NCBI GenBank assembly: GCA_001792895.1
Contig: MARA01000027.1
Span: forward strand, 434,001 to 498,000
Source of the DNA: Lentinus brumalis
Taxonomy: Eukaryota > Basidiomycota > Agaricomycetes > Polyporales > Polyporaceae
Direction: 5' to 3'
Length of the DNA stretch: 64,000 bases
Shown: piece after piece, positions 1 through 10,612 of the stretch
Layout of the letters: every line of letters starts with the position of its first letter
How positions within the stretch are numbered: the first letter of the stretch is position 1
Program-made: the position numbers and the translations under genes
The notes under the pieces: model-generated
The model's database searches: none
What the model was told of the DNA's origin: nothing
Seen by the model: the letters and a program-made list of their open reading frames with translations, nothing else

Positions 1-670
1 GCCGAGAAAGCCCGAGACGGCGCTCGGATCCATCTCCGTGTGCGTTCCTCACCCGCCGCATAGAAGTTCTGGTGTCCTGCATGCACGAGTGAGATCTTAA
101 CATGAGCAGGATTGATCTGTGCCTATGTACCTCAAATTGCTGAACAACAACGGTTGGATGTTACACGGAGAAGTTCTAAAGCTGGCCGGCAGTATTACTC
201 CGATGGGTTAGTCAGCAGGTTGAAGTTCTGGCAAAGCCGACTCCGATCGTCGTGGCGCGCCGCCGCTGCGCTGCGGGGCCCGCCCCACCATGGCGGTGAC
301 CGCCTGATTGGTCACAAGTGGCGCCGGTCTGCTGCGAGTCGATCTGGGCGTCTTTGAGCCGAACTTGAAGTTGAACCAGACAAAGATTGAAATGTGCGGA
401 CTGACCGGGTGGGGAAGACGGTGTGTGAGTCAGTTGTGTACCTACTAAGTAGTAGTAGTCGCATGTACTCAACATCAAAATGTTGCGTGTCGAGTTGACG
501 CAAAGTTGACGTGACGGACAGTCTGCCGGAGAGGAATTGCTGAAACGCTGCTGAAGCTCGGAAGGGAACATGGGCATGCCACACCAGCTTACTGTTTACA
601 TATCACGCCGATGTAAATGTCCGCTGTAATGCGTATTAGAAATCCAGTTGAGGCTCGCTCGGAAGAGCAC
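1..670. other. Intergenic, no gene supported
   Basis: I see only short overlapping open frames with no family motif and no coherent splice sites. The right edge abuts the 3' end of the repeat-protein gene on the minus strand, so some of this is probably its 3' UTR. Confidence 0.4.
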
Positions 671-1369
671 CTATCTATCGCCTTCACAATCGTCAGCTTC
701 TGATTGCATAGTAGCCCGATATACCTCGCGCGACTCACTTGACAGTTCAACTTGCCCGCTAGAAACGATGCCGGTGGAGACGGGGACCCATGTGAAGCTC
801 GAGGCGACACCCATGTCCGCTGCAACGGAGGTGAAGCTGGAAATAACACCCGTCGACACTGCGACTGAGGTGAAGCTCGAGACTACGCCGCGGACTCTGG
901 GATGGAGGTGAAGATCGAGGAGACACCGGTCGACGCTGGAATCGTGGCGGCCTCGTCGGTGGGCGGGTCGACAGTCCTGACTTGCGTCGTCAATGTACCA
1001 CCGATAGAAGTTACGATGGTGGTCACGTAGTCAGGGACGACGCCGGTCGCCTGAGCGACGGAAGTGAAACTGGAGACAACGCCCGTGCATGCAAAAATGG
1101 AGGTGAAGCTTGATACAACGCCCGTCGACGCCGGAGATGTGGCCGCACCGCCGGTGGGTGGGTCGATGGCCCAGACTTGCGTCGTAGGCGTGCCAGCGAT
1201 ACTGGTAGTGATCGTGGTCACATAGTCGGGGTGAGGGCCTAGAACAGGTACAGCGATGCCTAGAGAAAGATGTAAGCGAAAAGGTCGGATGGAAGAGAGG
1301 AGACATGAGTAGAGTGGACGCACCGCTGCAAACAAAAGCAAAAAGAACGGAGGCTTGCAGGCGCATCAT
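671..1369 (-). CDS. Secreted Ser/Thr-rich repeat protein A, frame broken near 890
   Basis: No enzymatic domain is visible. Exon 1 (1369-1324) encodes a signal-peptide-like start, MMRLQASVLFAFVCSG; a phase-1 GT-AG intron (1323-1260) follows and exon 2 begins at 1259. The mature part carries two copies of a module reading YVTTI, then TTQVW or TTQVR, then a DPPT core, followed by 13-15 residue units like STGVVSSFTS. The open frame stops at 883 (GCG GCG TAG), but the neighbouring frame carries the same units on to a stop at 671, so one base seems to be missing near 890. The signal peptide, intron position and repeats match the genes at 2692-3920 and 17459-18552. A cell-surface or wall role is inference. 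If the frameshift is real, the product is truncated and the copy may be decaying. Confidence 0.6.
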
Positions 1370-2691
1370 ATCAACAGGTGGGTGCATAGCAATGCGCGCG
1401 ACGGATAAAAGAAGCTTGAGAAGAGGAACCCAAGGCGACGAAGCTTTAGTCTAAGTGTGACCAGTCCGTCGCCGTGCAAAGGCCGGGAGCGGTGCCGAAT
1501 GTCCGTGAGCGGGTGAACAGCGTGGCTTCTACCTCCATGGACTTACAGCTTCACAAGCGAGGCCAGCCAACGCGCATCATCGTATCGCATCAGGATGCGG
1601 CGTGTATTCCCCGTCCACGGCGCGTTCCGCAGCACGGCCAGCAGCAGGCTGCAGTACACGGCATAGTCCCTGACGATCATTGCCGCAGCGCTTTGGCAGC
1701 GCTCGTCCGGATAGTATGTAGACACTCACAACAGTGGAATGTCAGACTTCAGTGCTTCTCTATCGCTAGTGTACATACTAGAAGGGAGTCAGTGCGATTG
1801 ATCTACATATTCTGGCCATCACGGTGAGGTGGTAACCTTGAGTAATACTCAGTAGCCCACCCGATCATTGTGATCTCGAGCGCAGCCAAAGCTGCGGACT
1901 CTCCTATGTGCTTCAGGTGACTGTAATCGCGATACGAGTTCTCTCGTGGTGTGTAAGGAAGGTGGGGGTCATGAGGGTACAGTTGTAAGTGCCAGCGTTG
2001 CAGCAACAGACCCGGGCGTCACGCTTACCTTTTCGAGTGCTCACCGCCACTTACGTCATACAGTGGTTTGCGCGGCGGCGCTTATGCACCTTCATCTTCA
2101 ACTCACCACCGTTAAGCTTGATATGCCAGGAGGAACAATCGAGGACACAAAGATTTTCTGTGTGATTCAGGTGAGTGCCGACACACGCCCTAGCTACCCT
2201 GACACTCATTTCCGTACGCAGGCTTGGCGGGCTACTGGTTGGCTGCGGACCATCAGGTCACGCACCAAATCACTCCAATAGCTATGCCATACAATGCTGC
2301 GCGTGTCTATTTGGGTATTACACCGGACAGAAGCGCAGGACGTTTCATCGGATCTCTCGCGAGCGGTGTTCTCGCCGTGTCCGTGCCGCAGTCTGAGGCG
2401 TAACGGAGCGCCATTTTGTTCACTAACTCGCACGTATCCGAGCATATCACCTTCGCATGTTGCCTGAATAGGTAAGCCGTACATGCGTCTTTCCTTCCGA
2501 CACTTGGTAACCAAGGAGGAATATACATTCGATATCTGCGAAGTCCAATAAAACATGAAGTCCAAATCTGTCCATCCATGGAGACGACGAGGCAGACGCA
2601 GTCAGCCGCGAATTGCCAGGTCGGGACCACCTGGCGGATGCGGTCGCATCGCATGCCGGCGGCGCTGAAGCGAGTCTCTTGAACATCCGCT
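1370..2691. other. Mostly intergenic, with two possible orphan exons
   Basis: No complete gene is supported. Two stretches read like coding sequence. On the minus strand, 1725-1543 is an open frame ending at a GTAAGT donor. On the plus strand, about 2221-2402 follows a CAG acceptor and stays open for some 59 codons (for example RVYLGITPDRSAGRFIG) to a TAA. Neither connects to a full model or matches a family I know. Confidence 0.3.
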
Positions 2692-3920
2692 TCACTCGTT
2701 GATGGTCGCGGTGGCAGGGAGTGCCGAGCTGACGATCGAGCTTACAGGGACGAAGGTGAAGCTCGAGACGACACCGCTAGCCTCCGCAACTGACGTGAAG
2801 CTCGAGACGACACCAGTGGATTCAATAATGGACGTGAAAGACGACACGGCGCCAGTCGATGCCGGGACGGAAGTGAAGCTCGACACGACGCCGGTGCTGG
2901 CGGCGACCGACGTAAATGAGGACGCGACCCCGCTCGACTGTGCAACCGAGGTGAAACTGGAGGACACGCTGCTCGATGCGCCAATGGAGGTGAAGCTGGA
3001 CACCACTCCAGTGGACGCCTCGACCGAGCTGAAGCTGGACACTACACCCGTCGATGCCGAGGCGGGGATGGAAGTAAAGCTGGAGACTACACCGGTGGAC
3101 GCAGAGGCGGGGAGGGAAGTGAAGCTGGATACCACTCCAGTGGACGCCTCGACTGAGGTGAAGCTGGATACTACACCGGTGGACGCAGAGGCAGGAATGG
3201 AAGTGAAGCTGGAGACTACACCGGTGGACGCAGAGGCAGGAATGGAAGTGAAGCTGGAGACTACACCGGTGGATGCAGAGGCAGGGATGGAAGTGAAGCT
3301 GGATACGACACCGCTGGACTCCGGGATGGACGTGAAGCTTGAGGCTACTCCACTGGACTCTGCTACGGAGGTGAAGCTGGACGCAATTCCGCTGGATTGA
3401 GCAATGGAGGTGAAGCTCGATGCGACGCCGCTCGACTCAGGGATGGAGGTGAAGCTCAGGGCAACCCCAGTGGACACGGGGACGAAGGTGAAGCTCGAGG
3501 CAACCCCCGTGGAAGCGGCAACGGATGTGAAGCTGGATGCGATGCCGGTAGACTCGGAGACGGGGATGAACGTGAAGCTAGAGGCGACACCGGATGACTC
3601 TGCGATGGATGTGAAGCTGGAAACAACCCCAGTGGACGCAGTCACTGATGTGAAGCTTGACACCACACCAGTCGACGCCCATACGGTGACGGTCGTAGCA
3701 CGGGCCGTGGGCGGATCGATCGTCCAGGTCTCGGTCGTCGGTTCTCCGTCGAAGGTCCTGGTGATCGTGGTCACGTAGTTGACGTGGGGCCTGTTCAGCG
3801 GAGAGGCAACGCCTGTAAAAATTCATTAGGGTCATATCGTCCGAAGTATAGCAGAGAATAAGAAAACGTACTGGACCCAGCAAGCAGCGCGGCGAGAACG
3901 AAGTTAAACAGGCGGGTCAT
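2692..3920 (-). CDS. Secreted Ser/Thr-rich tandem-repeat protein B
   Basis: Predicted 389-residue extracellular or wall-associated low-complexity protein. Exon 1 (3920-3872) encodes MTRLFNFVLAALLAGS, a typical short signal peptide. A phase-1 intron (3871-3813, donor GTACGT, acceptor TTACAG) lies at the end of the signal, and exon 2 (3812-2692) encodes the mature chain. It starts SVASPLNRP, has one YVTTI...TTETW.IDPPT module, and continues with about twenty 13-15 residue units of the form STGVVSSFTSIPASA. The units are tandem at DNA level (about 39 and 45 bp), so copy number may vary between strains. A long plus-strand frame over the repeats is a mirror artefact. No GPI signal or catalytic domain is visible. 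The intron joins in frame and the family pattern recurs twice nearby, so the model is fairly secure; the function is unknown. Confidence 0.8.
2700..3690 (-). repeat. Coding tandem repeats, 39-45 bp units
   Basis: Degenerate direct repeats inside repeat protein B encode units such as SSFTSIPASASTGVV. The block around 3060-3300 is the most homogeneous, which suggests recent expansion by slippage or unequal crossover. Confidence 0.8.
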
Positions 3921-4899
3921 CGTGAGTGGACTGGGGGGGTTGAAGAAGCTGAAGGAAAGATGTGGGTGGGTACGTGGAAGTGCAGCAGCTTCAGCTTTAA
4001 ATGCTGCCTCGCTGTATGGCGCGGCTTATGGCCGGCTTTCAAGCGGCATCGATGCATGCTGCTACACGTCTGGCCGTGTGTACGGCAGGATGGTTCTGCT
4101 TGCTTGATGGGGCTATGACGAACAAATGAACCGCGCATCTCCGGCTGCGGATCGCCAGATCCGCTGAGCGTATATCCACCCACGAGGCGCCAACTCCTTC
4201 AAAACGCACACCACGGGAAGTTGAACCCGTGTATCTCGAGGTGCGCAGCACCACGACGGTCAAGAGGTGGCCGCACCTTCCTGGTTATACGGTACGGCAG
4301 TCGGTTGATCAGGATGCTCCTGGTTGAACTATTACACTCCGAATAAGTACTTCCGCCACGGCTGGGGTGAACAATTTCCGAGTGATGAGCATTGCTTAGA
4401 CGTCAGGAACCCTGCCGTTCAAGTTCAACATTTCAGACGTGGAGGAGGAGAGTAGAATTGGTCGCTCACGTCACGATCTAGTCGGAGGACAGCCACAGCT
4501 AGCGAATGCCACGCTTCATCTGCTTTCCAGGAAGCAAACCCTCCGAAACGTACGGCTCCGCAGCACGCATACCCTGGTGCCATTCGCACAACAAGCGTCT
4601 TCAATTGAGTCGGCGTGGAAGATATCAAACGAACTGACAGGCGCAGGCTACTTACTCACCCGCGGGTATCGGACTGCTCTACGATCCTACAACCTATAAC
4701 CAGACAGTATCAGCCTCGGGACGACTTACAAGTTCGCCCACATTGCGATTGATCATAGTCACACAGTAGCCGTGCACTTGGCAACAGACACCTCAACTAT
4801 GACGATGTGGTATTACAAAGACGTGACCTGACTTGCCGAGGATGATCGGTGAGTATGATACACATACGAAGGACGCAGAGATCAGCACCTACATACCCT
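3921..4899. other. Intergenic, promoter side of repeat protein B
   Basis: No gene is supported. A TTTAAA box lies near 3996, upstream of the minus-strand gene starting at 3920. The rest separates that promoter from the 3' end of the reductase gene and has only short shadow frames. Confidence 0.4.
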
Positions 4900-7800
4900 T
4901 TACACTTGCAGAAAACCAAGCTTCTGCCAGAACTCCAACCACTTCAGCGCATCCGCTTCGCCAAGCGGCTGCATGTTCCTGAGACTCGGCGACGCTTTGA
5001 CGACCTTCTCAGTCCCGAATAGGACCTCCTTCTCGGAGAACGTCGCCTCAAAGAAGTCGATGAGTGCGTGCGCAGACTCGTGCCCACGCGACTGCGACTC
5101 GGACCGTGCAGCATCAGCGCGAAGGCGCTCGAGCCAGTGAGAAGCCGGGACGAGAGGCACTTTGAGCTTGGCGGCGATCGGTTTGAAGATGTCGCTCCAA
5201 GCGACCGGCCGCGGGGAAGTCAGGTGGACTATGCGCTCGTCGCTGTGGAGCACCTCCAAGAGGGTAGACGCCGCAATGTCGACCGGCACCCACGCAACCG
5301 TCTGCAGCAGCATTGTGTATCAGCGATACGGACGAGCGTGTATGGAAACCACTTACGTCGTCTTTCTCTGGCACGCATCCGAGGAGTTGACTGCCTCGCA
5401 CAATGGCGGGGACCCACTCCTTAACGTTCCAACCACCCACGCGCGTGTCACCACTGAGTTGTCCGACACGGACAGCTGTAGTCCGCAGACCAGTGTCCTT
5501 GGCCGCACGCCCGAAGAGCTGCTCGGTCACCCACTTGCTCTCGCCGTAGCCGAGGCCGACCGCTAGCTCAGGCCCGAGGTCCAGGGTCTCCGGGACAAGC
5601 CCTACAGCTGAGTAGTCTGGTTCCCTGCATCAGTAAAGAGAGTGCGGAGTAAGGCTAGGGAGATAAACACATACTAAGTATCGCGCTGATGGAGCTGACA
5701 AAGAGCACCCTCGGTCCTCCGGAGACCGAGGACTCGAGCGCGAAGTCCAGTAGCTTTCGCGCACCGGCGATGAGCGGTTCAAACGACGGGAGAGATACGT
5801 TGAAGTCGACTCTCCATGCTGCATCGAGATGAGTTCTATAACTGTACCCGGGGACCATGTTCTGACGTACCATTGTGCAAAATGGCTGTCACAGACCCAC
5901 GCATCTGCAGGACGATCAGGCCTGGACCGAAGTAGAGGTATCAGGGAAACGTCTGACCTTGACAAACGTCGCCTCATCGAGGCCGAAGTAGGGCAGAGTC
6001 AGGTCTGCGGTGTGGAACGACACCTTGCTCGCAAGCAGGCTCTCGTCAAGACCCCACAACTTGAACGCCTCTGCCTGCCTCTCCTGGACCCTTCCAGCAT
6101 CACCTGGGGCTCCGCGGTTCAGAGCATACACGCGAACGACCTCGGGGTTCTGCAGCATCTGCAAGAGAAGATGCGAGCCTAGACGTCCGGTAGTGCCCGT
6201 GATCAGCACGGTCTCCCCTGACCGCGTGCTTCCAGCCTGAGAGGAAGTCCACTGCGGCTTCTTGAACTCGGCGCTGTACTTGTTGAGCATGTTCTCCATC
6301 TGTGCGATCCGGGCTGCACGTTCTGCGTCCTTGTCGACGCCTTTCCCGAGATTATGCCCTGGAGGAAGTTAGCGAGAGCCGCAATGGTCGGATTGGTGTA
6401 GACGAAGTTGGATGGGATGTCGTGAGGGGAGATCTTCGTGGTCGTCCGGAGCGCATACAGAATGGTGTTGCGGATGTAGGTCGCTTGCAAGCTTCCACAT
6501 TATCCATTAGCACCCGTACCGACTCTCAGGCCGTGCCCAATCTACTCACCTGTCGCCTCCCTGTTGGAAGAAGTCGTCCTCATCTCGGATCTGGGGAGCC
6601 TTCATGACGCTCCGTACGACCTCACGCACGTACTGGCGAGCAGTCTCGCCCGTCCAGGTTCCGGGAGTAGCAACGTTCACCTGTGAGGATTCTTCGACCT
6701 TTCTATACACTTCCTCGATCTCGTCTGCGTATTCCTTCAAGCAGACGTGGCGACGGGGTGTTCCCTTGGCAGTATACTGGAAAGGCTTCGACGGGTTCGT
6801 GACAGTGATCATCTGTATTCATGTGAGTCTTCGAGCAGCGAGAAATCAGCGGATGGGCACACGCCTCCTTGAATATGCGTGAATGGGATGGTGCGAACTT
6901 GTTCGCGCGCTCTACCGCTGGCCTACAATTCCGTTAGCCCATGATGGAGTCGTAGCGAGACATTGATAGACTACGTACCAGATCTTGTTCCGGAATGCCT
7001 CCAGCTTCGCCTCGTCAGCCGGATCGAACGGTTCCTTCGGTTGGACGATAACGCCGTTCTGGAAGCGTCCGCGTCCGAACATGAGCGCAGCTTGTACGTT
7101 CGGGTCTTGTGATATAATAGTTTCTGATCAAAGGATGAGCGGGTATGCATGATGGTGTGCACGGTGAACTGACCCAAGGGAACCGGATTCGTCTACCGTT
7201 GCTGCCAATGAGCGGTCTGTCAAACTAAGAGTAGGAGACTCTGACTCACCTTCTCTCCTGTAGACAGGATGATCTGATCGTCAGCTCTTCCCAGGACCTT
7301 GAAGTAAGCTGGGTTCGTAGGATGTTCCTGCATCAAGTCGCTAGTCGAGTATGCAGGACGCCCGTTGAGCGTGCTATTGAAGACATTGGGTGTGGCCAGC
7401 GGAGACTCCTGAAGCACGTTGCAGCCTGTCAGCATCGACACTCTCCTCGGGGATCGCCTGCACGTACCACAAACACGAGCTCGAAGACTGCCGGCTGTCC
7501 CTCCTGGTAGACTCGTTCGATCCCGAGATGAGATGAAAGCGTGACGTAGTCCCAGTCACGAGGGTCCGTCTTGCTGAAGTCGCGGAAGTGCTTAGTGGAG
7601 GCCCCAGTCTCGGTCCTGGAAGAGACATTGTTAGTACAGTGATCCGTCCATGGCAAGAAGAGTCGATACAGACAAGCCATATCCAGTAATGATTCTCACG
7701 CCCTCGCTGACGAGGTGGTCTCCGACTTGCTTGTTCAGCGGCGCGCCTGCGTACATCTAATACGACGACAACCTTGTCAGACTATGATACCCAGATATAA

Positions 7801-9122
7801 TGCGTATGTCAGACGTACGATGTTGCGGAACGACTTGAGTGCTGGAATGTTCGCCGGATCGCGAGCCCATGCCTGAATAACAGGAGGTCAAAGAGACTCC
7901 ACGAGCATAGGAACTTCATGCATACCTCGATGAAAGCGGGCACGCAGACCAGGAACTCAGACTTGCTTGCGATCGCTGCTTTCAGCAAGCTGTCGGGCGT
8001 AGGCACGATCGGGGGCGATGACGGTCGGAATACGTTGATGACTACCCCGGTTCCAACCTGGGACAACGAATGTCAAATGATGACATCGAGTGCAGAGCTG
8101 ACGACCTACAGCCCAAGTAATAGGGAAAGAGCCCATAACATCTGTGGAAAGCCTTGTCAGTGTGAGCGATTGAAAAAATGCCTGTCGTGTCGACTCACGG
8201 AAGAGAGGGAGCGCATGCAAGGAGACATGAAGGCCACAAATATCGATATCGCCGAAGTCTACAATAAGGCATGATCAGATGTGGGGCCCGAAATGCAAGT
8301 TGGACGGTACGTACACGGACCGAAGGCCCAACGAGCAAAGTTACGATGGGTAATTGGGATAGGCTTTGGAAAGGAGGTAGAACCTGCATGCGGTTAGTCA
8401 GATTCGAACCGCATCGACAGGGCAGGTCGACGTTACCGGAAGAGTGTATGATGAGCGCTTGGTGGTCCCCGCTCAAAGTGCCCAATTTGACACCAGCGGG
8501 AACCGCGTCCTCGTTGTACAGCTGCACATATTCAGGCATCGGCACGAGCTCGACGTGGTAGCCGTCTTTCTCGAGCTCTTCCTTCGCCTCCTGCGCGACA
8601 CGCTGCATGCCGGCATCGCTGCTCACGAGGAGCTCGTGGATGCCGGTCGAGCGAACGAGGTGCGCCACAGCAGCAGCTGAGTTCCGGGTTGAGAGCGGGA
8701 ACGGTGTGAGCCCGAGGTACATCATGCCCACAATGAGCGTCAGATAAGTCGTAGAGTCTGCACATGTCCAGTACATCGATCAGCGCGCTGTCATTGGGCG
8801 GGGATAGCGGGACCGAACGCTCACCAGCTATGGCCAGGATGCCGACGACATGGCGCTCGGTAGCTGGCGGGTGCGGGACGACTCCAGAGACCAAGTGCGC
8901 AGCCTTGCGGATGCCGCGGAAGACGTCCGTGTAGGTGAGCGTCGTGATCGAGCCATCCTCCTCGTCGAACGCAATAACCGGATGGTTTGGGCTCTTCTCA
9001 GCATGGAAGGCGTAGAGCTCCGGAATGGTGAGATCGCCAAAGAACGGAGGAGCCGTCCACGTCTTGCTCCCGACGCCTTGAGGCGCAGTGACGGCCGGCT
9101 GTGCGGAAGTTGCGGAAGACAT
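4900..9122 (-). CDS. NRPS-like adenylate-forming reductase (A-T-R)
   Basis: Multi-domain enzyme that adenylates a carboxylic acid, loads it on a phosphopantetheine carrier and releases it by NAD(P)H-dependent reduction; cytosolic by family knowledge. About a dozen short introns interrupt it. In order I see: start MSSATSAQPAVTAPQG; A-domain core IIHSSG joined over an intron to TSFPKPIPITHRN; GRADDQIILSTGEK near the A-domain end; carrier motif DDFFQQGGDS, with the phosphopantetheine Ser codon split by an intron (about 6550); and a reductase with the Rossmann motif TGTTGRLGS (about 6200) and the SDR pair YGESK (about 5540). The C-terminus is FWQKLGFLQV, stop at 4900. No condensation domain is present. 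It resembles stand-alone basidiomycete reductases of the aminoadipate-reductase-like group. Its substrate cannot be read from the sequence, and no tailoring genes flank it. Confidence 0.85.
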
Positions 9123-9212
9123 AGTGCTGTGTACTGTAGTGGGGATATCACGCAAAAGAGGAGGTGAGTATGAACGTTGGGATGAGGGAAGTGGCATACC
9201 TCGACGTCGTGG

Positions 9213-9220
9213 TTTATATA
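9213..9220 (-). promoter_or_regulatory. TATA box of the A-T-R reductase gene
   Basis: TATATAAA reads on the minus strand about 90 bp before the start codon at 9122, a normal spacing for a fungal promoter. Confidence 0.5.
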
Positions 9221-9222
9221 GA

Positions 9223-10147
9223 CGATTCGCTGCGCCCGCGGTGTCGTGCGGATGCACTTATTCGCAGGAATACACCTGGTGACACCTCCGCTGTGGTCTT
9301 CTCGGGGCGGCTAACCGGGTTCGGGAACGTCCCAACCGATAGTCGACTGGATGAGAGACTCAGATAGCTTGAATGGACCCATAATTCGAGCGGCGAGCCG
9401 GTTGTAATGGTGTTAGACTGTTAGTCAATCCCCGAGGCGTGCCCGAGGCTGCCTGAGGGCGAAGCGCCTACCGTGCGACTCCGACGAGGCTGAACTTGAA
9501 CCTGGCTGAACTGAACAGGCTCCTTGCCTTCAGCTCCTCCGAGTCAGTGACAGTCCATGGCCGGTCTTTGGAGCTGAATGAGGGGTGAGAACCATAGTTG
9601 TGTGATGGGTAGAGTAGTCAAAGGGTAATGCATACTGTATGTTAGCGGTGGTCTTACCAGCGATAGCTTGAATCAGTAGCTGATTCAATGCATCCAAACT
9701 TCACGTCAGCTTTGTCTTACTCACAGTCATAACACTGCACTTACTGAAGCGGACATGCGTCGTGCAGGTCAAATAGACAGTGCATTCGCCAGCATGTCGT
9801 GAGTCATGGTACGTTGCGGTGATGAGACGATGCCGAGGCTTGATCGATGAGCATGTAACTGCAAGTCCTGGTGCTCTTCGCAGAACGTAAGTATAGATAT
9901 ACTATTAGTACTCCTGCATTCAACGGAATTCAACGGAACCAAGTGCGGAACATACATATCTTCCGCAAATGAACTAGAGGCGGTTTGTGAGCCTAGAACA
10001 TATCACCATCAGACACTTCAAATGGAGGGGAGTAAACAAATGGTCTTCCTCACCACACCGAACCGACGGGTGTGCTCGATCTACAATTTCCCTTTGAAGA
10101 CTGAAGTGGAGTGTATGGACAGCAAAAAGTCCTGTTGACCTGGAATG
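9223..10147. other. Intergenic, no gene supported
   Basis: Region upstream of the reductase gene and downstream of the tRNA. I see no coding exon or repeat that I can support. Confidence 0.4.
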
Positions 10148-10254
10148 CGACACCAGTAGGGTTCGAACCTACGCTCCCAAAGGGAAACAGATAACAACAA
10201 CGTCTACTGAGGTACAGTTCTAATCTGTCGCCGTAACCACTTGGCTATAGTGTC
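10148..10254 (-). tRNA. tRNA-Ser(AGA) with a 25-nt intron
   Basis: The minus strand folds into a class II tRNA. Acceptor stem GACACTA pairs with TGGTGTC, the D stem is GCC/GGC, and the anticodon stem ACAGA pairs with TCTGT. The loop starts TTAGAA, giving anticodon AGA (10221-10219), which reads serine UCU and, with inosine, UCC/UCA. A short CCC/GGG variable arm and a T arm GTAGG-TTCGAAC-CCTAC follow. The intron (10217-10193) lies directly after position 37, the canonical place. The discriminator base is G, as in serine tRNAs. CCA is not encoded, as expected in eukaryotes. Confidence 0.93.
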
Positions 10255-10612
10255 GTGTGTGCCGCCAGAGCAACCACTCCTCTGCCCGTAGGCGGCCACT
10301 TCAAGCAACTGAGTTCTGGTATCGAGATTGAGGCTGAGAGTAAGTAGTGTTACAACAAACGGAGTACTTATGTACACGCGCACCCAAACGAGAGACAGTC
10401 CTACATATGCCACGTGTATCCGGCAAAGAGGAGAACAAGAACGAAAGACAATGAAGGGGATATTGAAGATCCACCAGGAAGGCTAGGAGGCCCCAAGCCG
10501 GGACGTCCTACGCCTCCATGGAGACTCGCAAACCTCGCCGGTGTCGCAAGCCGCGTAACGCACGGACAAGTAAGGGATAACTATAATGTAACAGACACAC
10601 CTACAACCCCAC
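10255..10612. other. Intergenic between tRNA and DUF6534 gene
   Basis: No gene is supported; probably tRNA 5' flank and the 3' UTR of the DUF6534 gene. Confidence 0.4.

Noticed and set aside
2699..3400. Long plus-strand frame (233 codons, EVKLETTPVD repeats)
   Set aside because: It is the mirror image of the repeat array of secreted protein B; it lacks a signal peptide and ends arbitrarily, while the minus strand has signal peptide and intron.
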